Origin: Chloroflexota bacterium | GTDB taxonomy: Bacteria; Chloroflexota; Limnocylindria; Limnocylindrales; CSP1-4 | DNA: 6,110 bases | NCBI GenBank assembly: GCA_029858845.1 | Contig: JAOUEG010000119.1 | Coordinates: 1 to 6,110, forward strand | Reading direction: 5' to 3' | Shown here: positions 1-5,887 of the stretch, one piece after another | Layout of the letters: each line of letters starts with the position of its first letter | Numbering within the stretch: the first letter of the stretch is position 1 | The notes under the pieces: generated by a model | What the model saw: the letters and a program-made list of their open reading frames with translations, nothing else | What the model was told of the DNA's origin: nothing | Databases searched by the model: none | Made by a program: the position numbers and the translations under genes

Positions 1-1
1 C

Positions 2-835
2 GAGGACATCGACGCCCTCGTCGATTCGCATCTCGTTGGCGAGGACCCCGGTGAGTGGAATTTCGAGGGCCTGACTACGGCGCTCAATGCCATGGGGCTC
101 TCCGGCGAGGGCACCTCTCCGGATGAGCTCTGGGAGATCGGTGGGCGCGAGGCCGTCGCCGATCATCTGCGCGAGCTGGCCGATGCGCGGCTCGACGCCC
201 GCGAGGCGGAGATCGGCGAGGCGGACTGGGCCCAGGTGGAGCGCCTCGTCCTCGTCCGCACGATCGATTCACTCTGGGTCGAGCATCTGACGGAGCTGGA
301 CGACATGCGCCGCGGCATCGGGCTGCGCGGCTACGCGCAGCAGGACCCCCTCAACGAGTTCCGGCGCGAGGCCTTCCGCCTGTACGAGGAGCTGCGCGAC
401 CTCATCCGGCACGGCGTGGCCTCGTCGATCTTCCGCGTGACCGTCCAGCGCCAGCCGGCTCCGGACGCGGGGCTGTCCCAGGCCCTCGCGGCAGGTGCCG
501 CCTCACTGCGCACCGGGTCCGCATCCGGCAATGGCGGTACGGTCCCCTCGCCGGCTCATGCCGTGGCCGCGGGCGCGGCGGCGACGGCCGGCTCCGCCAT
601 CGTCAAGGGCGCGCTCCCGGCAGGGCCTTCCGCCAGCAACATCCGCGAAACCCTCGGCGACCAGCCTGTCGCTGCCTCGCCGGCCGCGACCCCCGGCACG
701 ACCGGGGCGGTCGGTGCCGGCGCCGCGTCCGGAGGACCTCGTCCCGGCTACACGCCGACCGGGCAGCGGATCGGGCGCAACGATCCGTGCTGGTGTGGCT
801 CGGGCACGAAGTACAAGAAGTGCCACGGCCGTTAG
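2..835 (+). CDS. secA: Preprotein translocase ATPase SecA, C-terminal part (5' truncated by window edge)
   Basis: SecA is the cytosolic motor ATPase that pushes unfolded preproteins through SecYEG. Only the last 277 codons are present, and the frame is open from base 2, so the start lies outside the window. The stretch at about 240-440 reads like the SecA helical scaffold/wing end, with IDSLWVEHLTELDDMR followed by GIGLRGYAQQDPLNEF and a REAF segment, all family hallmarks. A low-complexity Ala/Gly/Pro/Ser/Thr linker of about 90 residues follows (about 470-760). The protein ends in a SEC-C zinc motif at 788-826: CWCGSGTKYKKCH, with all four ligands (C-x-C ... C-H) present. In other bacteria this motif binds zinc and contacts SecB or ribosomes. 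The ATPase motor domains lie upstream and cannot be judged. The stop is TAG at 833-835, 14 bases before the next gene. Identification is secure. Confidence 0.97.
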   Translation, partial: EDIDALVDSHLVGEDPGEWNFEGLTTALNAMGLSGEGTSPDELWEIGGREAVADHLRELADARLDAREAEIGEADWAQVERLVLVRTIDSLWVEHLTELDDMRRGIGLRGYAQQDPLNEFRREAFRLYEELRDLIRHGVASSIFRVTVQRQPAPDAGLSQALAAGAASLRTGSASGNGGTVPSPAHAVAAGAAATAGSAIVKGALPAGPSASNIRETLGDQPVAASPAATPGTTGAVGAGAASGGPRPGYTPTGQRIGRNDPCWCGSGTKYKKCHGR

Positions 836-849
836 GCGGTCGCGGACTC

Positions 850-1443
850 GTGGGCCTGATGGCCCGTTCCGTCCTCGTCATCGGTGTTCTCGCCGGGGCG
901 CTCATCGGCTACGCAACGTTCCGCATCCTTGACCAGGGTGCCCGCGACGAGCGGCGACAGGCGGACGCCATCGTGGTCCTGGGCGCGGCCCAGTACGACG
1001 GTCGCCCGTCTCCCGTGTTCGCGGCCCGTATCGACCATGCCGTCGAGCTCTATCACGAAGGCCTGGCGCCGATCCTCATCGTGACCGGCGGCAAGGCCGC
1101 GGGCGACCGGACGACGGAGGCCGCGAGTGCCCGCGCCTACGCCATCGACCGGGGCGTGCCGGACACGGCGATCCTCGCCGAGGAGCGCAGCCGCACCACG
1201 CGCGAGTCGATCGCCGGGATCGCCCACCTGATGCGGGAGCAGGACCTCACGACCGCCGTGTTCGTGTCGGATCCGTCGCACATGCTTCGAGTCCTGCAGA
1301 TGGCGTCCGATGCGGGGATCACCGGCTACGGGTCGGCAACGACCACGAGCCCGGTCGAGCGGGATCCCGTGGCACGGGCGGATGCCGTGGTCCATGAGCT
1401 GGGCGCCCTCGCGCTCTACCTCCTGTCCGGCCGGTCACCGTGA
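850..1443 (+). CDS. YdcF/SanA-like DUF218 membrane-anchored protein
   Basis: Predicted protein of 197 residues. One hydrophobic segment near the N-terminus (about residues 7-24, SVLVIGVLAGALIGY) looks like a membrane anchor or uncleaved signal. The rest matches the DUF218 (YdcF/SanA/ElyC-type) fold: a first strand ending ADAIVVLGAAQYDGRPSPVF, then LIVTGGKAAGDRTTEA, then the acidic/Ser/Thr cluster in EERSRTTRESI, and a C-terminal strand-helix with VFVSDPSHMLR. Members of this family have been linked to envelope integrity and cell-wall precursor metabolism, but their chemistry is unresolved, so no reaction is assigned. The GTG at 850 was chosen because AGGCGG at 834-839 lies 10 bases upstream; ATG at 859 is an alternative that shortens the protein by three residues. 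A longer frame from 787 would overlap the conserved SecA zinc motif. The gene lies 14 bases after secA and is probably co-transcribed with it. The family call is fairly sure; the role is open. Confidence 0.85.
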   Translation: MGLMARSVLVIGVLAGALIGYATFRILDQGARDERRQADAIVVLGAAQYDGRPSPVFAARIDHAVELYHEGLAPILIVTGGKAAGDRTTEAASARAYAIDRGVPDTAILAEERSRTTRESIAGIAHLMREQDLTTAVFVSDPSHMLRVLQMASDAGITGYGSATTTSPVERDPVARADAVVHELGALALYLLSGRSP

Positions 1444-1469
1444 TCGAGGCGTGATCGCTGCCTGAGGAT

Positions 1470-1493
1470 CTCCCCGATGCCGGGCTCGGGGGG
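1470..1493 (+). terminator. GC-rich hairpin after the YdcF-like gene, possible terminator without a U-tract
   Basis: CCCCGA at 1472-1477 pairs perfectly with TCGGGG at 1486-1491 across an 8-base loop. A T-G wobble and a C-G pair extend the stem to about eight pairs. It lies 27 bases after the stop codon at 1443 and before the next promoter, a sensible place to end a secA-ydcF transcript. No run of T follows, so it is not a classical intrinsic terminator, and GC-rich DNA makes such hairpins common by chance. Confidence 0.3.
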
Positions 1494-1532
1494 CGCTGAT
1501 CCGCTCTGCGCGGTCCTCTCTGGAATACCCCC

Positions 1533-1561
1533 TTGGCGCTCGGAGATCGGCCCCCTATACT
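1533..1561 (+). promoter_or_regulatory. Sigma70-type promoter for the Cys-rich gene and prfB
   Basis: TTGGCG (1533-1538, 4/6 match to the -35 consensus) and TATACT (1556-1561, 5/6 match to the -10 consensus) are separated by exactly 17 bases. The -10 is one of the few AT-rich hexamers in a GC-rich window and sits in a 216-base stretch with no convincing gene. Transcription should start near 1568, leaving a leader of about 80-90 bases before the GTG at 1648 or 1660. Apart from this and the hairpin at 1470-1493, I see no other feature in 1444-1647. Confidence 0.65.
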
Positions 1562-1659
1562 GTGCCAGACCTGCTGCCACGGACCGCCCGAGCACCCACG
1601 GCAGGTTGCGCTCCCAGCCCCAGTCGCCAGTGCCCAGCGTCGCATCAGTGAGGGAGTCC

Positions 1660-1884
1660 GTGAAGCAGGCCGAGGAAGGTGCCTTCGTCGATCTGATCGC
1701 GTGCGAGCGCGATTGTCGCTCGTGCAGTTACGCTGCGGCGCTCGATTGCGACGGCAACTGCGGCGTATGTCCGCACAACGGCTATTGTCCCTGCGTCAAC
1801 CCCGTCGTCGCGCGGAGCAAGACGGCCCTGCGGCTCATCGAGCTGCGCCCTCTCCTGCTCCAGGATCTCCAGGCCCGGAACTAG
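1660..1884 (+). CDS. Small Cys-rich putative metal-binding protein, unrecognised
   Basis: Predicted product of 74 residues, or 78 if the in-frame GTG at 1648 is used. It has eight cysteines in a regular pattern. CERDCRSC (residues 15-22) and CDGNCGVC (30-37) are two CX3CX2C motifs seven residues apart, and a CPC (43-45) follows. Single His39 lies just before the CPC. After that come a basic segment (VVARSKTALR) and a Leu-rich helix. The pattern suggests a zinc or iron-sulphur site. CX3CX2C is also the radical-SAM cluster motif, but this protein is far too short to be a radical SAM enzyme. I do not recognise the family. AGGGAG at 1651-1656 is a good ribosome-binding core but lies only three bases from the GTG at 1660, so the start is uncertain. 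The frame opens farther upstream (to 1477), but that part precedes the expected transcript start and is not protein-like. The TAG stop abuts the prfB start, implying co-transcription and translational coupling. Confidence 0.7.
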   Translation: MKQAEEGAFVDLIACERDCRSCSYAAALDCDGNCGVCPHNGYCPCVNPVVARSKTALRLIELRPLLLQDLQARN

Positions 1885-3016
1885 GTGGACGCGTCCGCCA
1901 TCCGCGATCTGGCTGAACGGATCCGGTCGACCTCGGGGCGTCTTTGACCTCGAGGCCAAACAAGAGCAGGTCGCCAGGCTCGAGGGCCTGACGCAGGAGC
2001 CGGGCTTCTGGGATGACCAACGAGGTGCCCAGCGGGTCCTGCGCGAGGCGGATGGTCTTCGATCCGAATCCGACACCTGGCAGGACTTGCTGCACCGGGC
2101 AGCCGACCTCGAGGTCGCGCTCGAGCTCCTCGACGAAACGGCAGATCCCGAGCTCCAGGCCGAACTCGATCGCGATGCGGCGATGCTCGAGACGGACTTC
2201 GCGCGCGAGCGCACGGCGCTGTTGTTCTCCGGTGAGCACGACGATCGAGCGGCGATCCTGACCATCAGCGCCGGTGCCGGCGGCACGGAGGCGACCGACT
2301 GGGCCGAGATGCTGCTGCGGATGTACCTCCGCTGGGCCGAACGGCATCGGTTCGGGACCGAGATCATCGACCAACAGGAGGGCGAGCAGGCCGGCCTCAA
2401 GAGCGTCACGGTCGAGGTCAACGGCCGTCGCGCCTACGGCTGGCTCCGAGCTGAGCGCGGCGTGCACCGGCTCGTTCGGATCAGCCCGTTCGATTCGCAG
2501 AAGCGCCGCCAGACCACCTTCGCCCTTGTCGAGGTCCTGCCGGAGGTCGACGACGACATCGAGATCGAACTCGACTGGGATGTCATCCGGGTCGATACCT
2601 ACCGGGCGCAGGGCGCCGGAGGCCAGCACGTCAACAAGACCGACTCGGCGGTGCGGCTCACCCACGGCCCGACCGGCATCGTCGTGCAGAGCCAGAATGA
2701 GCGATCGCAGACCCAGAACAAGGAGAACGCCATCAAGGTCCTCAAGGCTCGCCTGCTCGAGCGCGCGCTCGAGGAGAAGGAGGCGGAGATGCGCGCCCTG
2801 AAGGGCGAGCACGTCGAGGCGGGTTGGGGCAACCAGATCCGGTCGTATGTCCTGCACCCGTACCAGATGGTCAAGGACCTGCGGTCCGGGTACGAGACCG
2901 GCAATACCTCCGCCGTCCTGGATGGCGACCTCGACGCGTTCATGCAGGCGGAGCTGGAGCGCCTCGCGACCGGTGGCTCGATGTCGGGCGAGGGAGCAGA
3001 GGCCGCGCTCCCGTGA
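1885..3016 (+). CDS. prfB: Peptide chain release factor 2, expressed by programmed +1 frameshift
   Basis: RF2 recognises UGA and UAA in the ribosomal A site and triggers hydrolysis of peptidyl-tRNA. The 5' frame from GTG 1885 gives 20 codons to an in-frame TGA at 1945-1947. Skipping T1945 moves reading to GAC at 1946 and opens a frame to TGA 3014-3016, total 376 residues (E. coli RF2 has 365). The junction reads GRL then DLEAKQEQ, aligning with the E. coli segment RGYLDYDAKKER. The family landmarks are present: AGAGGTEATDWAEML, the anticodon-mimic tripeptide SPF at residues 200-202 (RF2 type, not the PxT of RF1), and the catalytic GGQ at 245-247 in GAGGQHVNKTDSAVR. The C-terminus YVLHPYQMVKDLRSGYETGN is typical. 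GTG 1885 is the only standard start between the preceding stop and the frameshift. No clear ribosome-binding site precedes it, so initiation probably relies on coupling to the Cys-rich gene. The gene is intact and self-regulated by RF2 level. Confidence 0.97.
1935..1948 (+). promoter_or_regulatory. prfB +1 programmed frameshift site
   Basis: GGGG (1935-1938), a three-base spacer codon CGT, the slippery codon CTT (1942-1944), the in-frame stop TGA (1945-1947) and the following C (1948) reproduce the known RF2 recoding cassette. In E. coli it reads AGGGGG-TAT-CTT-TGA-C, with the same three-base spacing between the Shine-Dalgarno-like G-run and CTT. When RF2 is scarce, the ribosome pauses at UGA and slips forward one base, making full-length RF2; when RF2 is plentiful, a 20-residue product is released. 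The G-run here (CGGGG) is a weaker anti-SD match than in E. coli. Confidence 0.95.
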
Positions 3017-4011
3017 CGGCGGCCTCGGGCGCCACCGCGTCCGGAGGTCGGGAGCCCGGGATCGTCCGCTATCGACCGGCCCGCCCCGACGAACTGACGA
3101 CCTGCGCCGAGATCTGGCGCGACAGCATCAACGACTACATCGTCGGCCTGGGGCAGCCGGAGATCCCGCAGGACCTCGGCTCGATCCTCCGCCTGTACGA
3201 CCACCTGCGCGCGAGCGACCCGGATCGGTTCGTGGTCGGACTGGTCCCGGACCCGTCGGTCGTCGACGGCGAACGGATCGTCGCGTTCGCCTCGGCCGTG
3301 CTCCGCGAGCGCCTGTGGTACCTGTCCATGTGCTTCGTCCTGCCCGAGGTCCAGGGTCGCGGAGTGGGCCGGTCGCTCCTGGCCCACTCCGGGCCCCCAC
3401 CCGGCGACGATGTGGTCCGGGCGACGGCAACCGACAGTGCCCAGCCGATCTCGAACGCCCTGTACGCCTCGGTCGGGATCACCCCGAGGCTTCCGTTGCT
3501 GAACTTCATCGGCCACCCGATGCGGCCCGAGGCACTCGGGTCCCTTCCATCAGGGATCCGGCCCGTGCCGTTCGACGAGCTGGCTGGGGGACCTCCGGGC
3601 GGTGACGGCCACGCCCAGCTTGCGGCCGCAGTTGACGCACTCGATCGTGAGTCGCTGGGGGTCGCCCATCCGCTCGATCATCGCTACCTCCGGCAGGAAG
3701 GCCGCCGTGGCTGGCTGTACCGGGGTCCGGACGGGGTTCCGGTCGGGTACGGGTATGCCACCGAGGCGGGCAGGGTGGGACCCGTGGCGGTTCGCGACGC
3801 GGACCTGCTGGTGCCCATCCTCGGCCACCTGACCGGCGCGATCACTCCCCGCGGGGCATTCGCGCTGTGGCTGCCTGGGACCGCGGATCGGTCGGTCGTG
3901 GCCGTTCTCGGGGCAGGCTTCCGGATGGACCAGTTCCCCATCCTGCTCTGCTGGGACCGCCCGTTCGCCGACTTCTCACGCTATCTGCCCATCTCGCCCG
4001 GACTGCTGTAG
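3013..4011 (+). CDS. GNAT-family N-acetyltransferase, probably two tandem GNAT-like domains
   Basis: Predicted 332-residue cytosolic protein. The first half has a GNAT domain (about residues 17-150): IVRYRPARPDELTTCAEIW is the usual beta1-alpha1 opening, and CFVLPEVQGRGVGRSLL (about 108-124) holds the acetyl-CoA pyrophosphate-binding motif QGRGVG at 114-119. The second half (about 180-325) again looks like GNAT strands, with GWLYRGPDGVPVGYGYA followed by VGPVAVRDADLLVPIL and a C-terminal GAFALWLPG strand. It lacks a clear second QxxGxG loop and may be a degenerate copy. The substrate cannot be read from sequence. The GTG at 3013 overlaps the prfB TGA as GTGA, a classic coupling overlap, with AGAGG at 2998-3002 ten bases upstream. 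The frame is open farther upstream to 2824, but that part is a shadow of prfB. The gene occupies the slot where Bacillus has cccB, so it looks like a lineage-specific passenger. Superfamily sure, function unknown. Confidence 0.85.
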   Translation: MTAASGATASGGREPGIVRYRPARPDELTTCAEIWRDSINDYIVGLGQPEIPQDLGSILRLYDHLRASDPDRFVVGLVPDPSVVDGERIVAFASAVLRERLWYLSMCFVLPEVQGRGVGRSLLAHSGPPPGDDVVRATATDSAQPISNALYASVGITPRLPLLNFIGHPMRPEALGSLPSGIRPVPFDELAGGPPGGDGHAQLAAAVDALDRESLGVAHPLDHRYLRQEGRRGWLYRGPDGVPVGYGYATEAGRVGPVAVRDADLLVPILGHLTGAITPRGAFALWLPGTADRSVVAVLGAGFRMDQFPILLCWDRPFADFSRYLPISPGLL

Positions 4012-4061
4012 ACCGTCCCGGACCGGACCATCGGCCGGCATTCCATGACCCGTCGTCCCGT

Positions 4062-4090
4062 TTGGCAGATACCGAGGCTGGTGGTAGCCT
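4062..4090 (+). promoter_or_regulatory. Candidate promoter for ftsEX with an overlapping inverted repeat
   Basis: TTGGCA (4062-4067, 5/6 match to -35) is followed after exactly 17 bases by TAGCCT (4085-4090), a weak -10 with an extended TGG in front of it. The -35 and spacing resemble the TTGGCG-N17-TATACT promoter at 1533-1561. Transcription would start near 4097. The call is weaker than the prfB promoter because only the first two and last bases of the -10 fit consensus. Confidence 0.4.
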
Positions 4091-4093
4091 CGG
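4072..4093. repeat. 8-bp perfect inverted repeat before ftsE (operator-like or hairpin)
   Basis: CCGAGGCT at 4072-4079 and AGCCTCGG at 4086-4093 are perfect reverse complements around the six-base loop GGTGGT. The repeat covers most of the spacer and the whole -10 of the candidate promoter at 4062-4090, the position expected of a dimeric repressor site. As RNA it would be a stable hairpin, but no T-run follows, so a terminator for the prfB-GNAT transcript is less likely. Confidence 0.45.
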
Positions 4094-4097
4094 ACCG

Positions 4098-4196
4098 ATG
4101 AGGCTCCACCTGCCGTGCCCGCGGACGGAGTCGTACCGATCGGAGTCGGTGACGCGCGCCGTCGCCACCGTGACTCCCCTGCGGAGTGGCCAGTGA
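4098..4196 (+). CDS. Possible 32-codon leader ORF overlapping the ftsE start
   Basis: ATG at 4098 opens a 32-codon frame beginning MRLHLPCPRTES and ending at TGA 4194-4196. That stop overlaps the ftsE GTG (4193-4195) as GTGA. The ATG falls at or one base from the transcription start expected from the promoter at 4062-4090, so it could be read from a leaderless mRNA. No ribosome-binding site precedes it. The peptide is basic, Ser/Thr/Arg-rich and resembles no family I know. It may be a chance ORF; the placement of both ends is the only support. Confidence 0.25.
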   Translation: MRLHLPCPRTESYRSESVTRAVATVTPLRSGQ

Positions 4197-4969
4197 CCAT
4201 CGCCCCATCGCCCACACCTGCCCGCTCGCTTCGCCGTCGGATCCTGCGCCGCGGTCCCGATCCGTCGGACCGCGACCGGGCGGTCCTCGTCCTGCACGAC
4301 GTGACCAAGCAGTACCCCAACGGCAAGGTGGCCCTGCGCGACGTGGACCTGGTCATCCCGGAGGGCGACTTCGTCTTCCTCGTTGGCCCCTCGGGAGCGG
4401 GCAAGTCCACCCTGATCAAGCTCCTGATCCGTGACGAGGTGGCGACTCGCGGCGACGTGGTGCTCGACGGCCAGGACCTGGCGCGGCTGCCCCGCCGGCA
4501 GGTCCCCAAGATGCGCCGCAAGATCGGCATCATCTTCCAGGACTTCAAGCTCCTCCCGACGAAGACGGTCTGGGAGAACGTCGCGTTCGCCCTTGAGGTG
4601 ACCGGGCACCCGCGCGGTCAGATCAGGGCAGCCGTGGATCGCGTCCTTGCCATCGTGGGGCTCACCGCCCAGGCGCAGCAGACGCCGTCGCAGCTCTCGG
4701 GCGGGGAGCAGCAGCGAACCGCCATCGCCCGCGCCCTCGTCCACGACCCCCGTCTCATCATCGCCGACGAACCGACCGGCAACCTCGACCCTTTGATCAG
4801 CTGGGAGATCCTGCAGCTGCTCCTGCGCATCAACGAGCTGGGCGTCACCGTGCTGATGGCGACCCACAATGCCGACGTCGTCACCGCGCTCCGCAAGCGC
4901 GTCGTCGCCCTTGAGGAGGGGCGGATCATCCGCGACGAGGTCGGTGGCGCATACCACCGAGAGGACTGA
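4193..4969 (+). CDS. ftsE: Cell division ATP-binding protein FtsE
   Basis: FtsE is the cytosolic ATPase of the FtsEX complex; its ATP cycle, passed through FtsX, switches on peptidoglycan hydrolases at the septum. The 258-residue product has a full ABC set: Walker A GPSGAGKST at 65-73, Q-loop Q116 in GIIFQDFKLL, signature LSGGEQQR at 168-175, Walker B LIIADEPTGNLD from 188 (catalytic Glu193) and switch His225 in MATHNAD. GIIFQDFKLL and ITRL-like DLARLPRRQVPKMRRKIG are FtsE-type and argue against a generic exporter ATPase. GTG 4193 has GGAG at 4183-4186 six bases upstream. Relative to E. coli FtsE there is an extra N-terminal tail of about 30 residues, rich in Pro and Arg (RSLRRRILRR). No ATG, GTG or TTG lies between 4193 and the start of the ABC fold, so the tail appears genuine. 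ftsX follows 4 bases after the stop. Confidence 0.95.
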   Translation: MTIAPSPTPARSLRRRILRRGPDPSDRDRAVLVLHDVTKQYPNGKVALRDVDLVIPEGDFVFLVGPSGAGKSTLIKLLIRDEVATRGDVVLDGQDLARLPRRQVPKMRRKIGIIFQDFKLLPTKTVWENVAFALEVTGHPRGQIRAAVDRVLAIVGLTAQAQQTPSQLSGGEQQRTAIARALVHDPRLIIADEPTGNLDPLISWEILQLLLRINELGVTVLMATHNADVVTALRKRVVALEEGRIIRDEVGGAYHRED

Positions 4970-4973
4970 CGAC

Positions 4974-5858
4974 GTGATCACGTTCGTGGTCTTCAGCATC
5001 CGCCGCGCCTGGCAGGGGTTCTGGCGCAACGCCGTCATGAGCCTCGCGGCCACCGCCACCATGGTCCTGATGCTGATGCTCCTGGCAGGCTTCTGGATCA
5101 TCCAGACGGGACTCCTCGCCGGCCTGGAGTTCACCGAGCAGAAGGTGGAAGTGGTCGCGTATCTCCAGCCGAACGTGACCGAGAGCCAGGTCACGGCGTT
5201 GCGGGGCGAGGTGGAAGCCATGCCCCAGGTGGACGCCGTCGTCTACGTGACCCGTGACGACGCGCTCGTCCGCTTCCAGGAATCGATGCAGGCCCAGGGC
5301 CGCGAGGATCTCACCCAATACCTGGACAGCAACCCGCTCTACGCCAGCCTCGAGGTGAAGCTCGTCGATCCGGCGGGCATCAGGGTGGTCGGGGACGCAC
5401 TCCGCGAGGATCCGGCCGTCCGCAACGTCATCAACATCGAGGACCTGGTGGATCGCGTCCTGACCGTGACCAACATCCTGCGAACGGCGGGGACCGTGCT
5501 GCTGATCGTCGTCGGCGTCATCTGCCTGTTCATCATCGTCAACACCATCCGTCTGGCGGTCTTCGCCCGTGCCGAGGAGATCGAGATCATGCGCCTCGTC
5601 GGCGCCTCCGATGCCTTCATCCGCTGGCCGTTCGTGTTCGAGGGCGCGTTCGTCGGTTTCCTCGGAGCGGTCATCACGCTGGCCGTCCTGGCTGCGGCCG
5701 CCGAGCCGCTGAGCGGCTTCATGGTCGAGTTCTTCCGGGTCCTGCCGCTCCAGGTCGGCTCACTCACGCGCGACCTCGTCGCCCTGGTCATGGGCGCGGG
5801 GGTGGGCCTCGGCGTCCTCGGGTCGTGGGTCTCCGTCCGGACCTATCTGATCCGGTAG
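4974..5858 (+). CDS. ftsX: Cell division membrane protein FtsX
   Basis: FtsX is the membrane partner of FtsE; its extracellular loop binds and activates a peptidoglycan hydrolase or an adaptor for one. The 294-residue product shows the four-helix FtsX layout: TM1 about 22-45, a long extracytoplasmic loop about 46-170 (with VEVVAYLQPNVTESQV and VTRDDALVRFQ), TM2 about 171-191, TM3 about 222-244 and TM4 about 266-287. The cytoplasmic coupling segment ARAEEIEIMRLVGASDAFIR (199-217) is the family hallmark that meets FtsE. The N-terminus ITFVVFSIRRAWQGFWRN is also typical. GTG 4974 was chosen because AGAGGA at 4960-4965 lies eight bases upstream. The frame extends back to 4869 only as an overlap with ftsE. 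The gene ends with TAG 5856-5858 and is complete. Its hydrolase partner is not identifiable in this window. Confidence 0.95.
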   Translation: MITFVVFSIRRAWQGFWRNAVMSLAATATMVLMLMLLAGFWIIQTGLLAGLEFTEQKVEVVAYLQPNVTESQVTALRGEVEAMPQVDAVVYVTRDDALVRFQESMQAQGREDLTQYLDSNPLYASLEVKLVDPAGIRVVGDALREDPAVRNVINIEDLVDRVLTVTNILRTAGTVLLIVVGVICLFIIVNTIRLAVFARAEEIEIMRLVGASDAFIRWPFVFEGAFVGFLGAVITLAVLAAAAEPLSGFMVEFFRVLPLQVGSLTRDLVALVMGAGVGLGVLGSWVSVRTYLIR

Positions 5859-5878
5859 CGGTCGCCTCGACCGCCGGA
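5851..5878 (+). other. Stem-loop overlapping the ftsX stop codon
   Basis: GCGGTCG (5858-5864) and CGACCGC (5868-5874) form a perfect 7-bp stem with a three-base loop; TCCG (5851-5854) and CGGA (5875-5878) can extend it past a three-base bulge. No T-run follows. The stem includes the last base of the ftsX stop and ends within the GGAGA that precedes the next open frame, so it could affect termination or translation of that frame, or be a chance GC-rich fold. Confidence 0.3.
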
Positions 5879-5887
5879 GATGGGGCC

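Noticed and set aside
787..849. Upstream start at 787 for the YdcF-like gene
   Set aside because: It would overlap the conserved SecA zinc motif, and the added residues are only that motif read in another frame.
1477..1647. N-terminal extension of the Cys-rich protein to ATG 1477
   Set aside because: The expected transcript start near 1568 is downstream of 1477, and the extension is Pro/Arg/Ser-rich without protein-like character.
1702..1770. CX3CX2C in the small protein read as a radical-SAM enzyme
   Set aside because: The protein is about 74 residues and lacks any TIM-barrel or SAM-binding sequence.
1835..2857. Antisense open frame of 340 codons opposite prfB
   Set aside because: The + strand encodes a fully conserved RF2; the antisense product is Asp/Leu/Arg-rich with no recognisable motif.
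2824..3012. Upstream start at 2824 for the GNAT gene
   Set aside because: This part is the prfB C-terminus in another frame; GTG 3013 gives a coupling overlap and begins just before the GNAT fold.
1885..3016. prfB read as a pseudogene because of the in-frame TGA at 1945
   Set aside because: The stop sits in the standard CTT-TGA-C recoding site and the protein aligns across it.
4126..4148. Direct repeat CGGAGTCG at 4126-4133 and 4141-4148
   Set aside because: Eight bases is within chance for GC-rich DNA and nothing else supports a function.
3842..5221. Long antisense open frame (459 codons) on the - strand across the GNAT 3' end, ftsE and part of ftsX
   Set aside because: It lies opposite three well-supported genes; such antisense frames follow from strong G/C third-position bias, and its product resembles no family.
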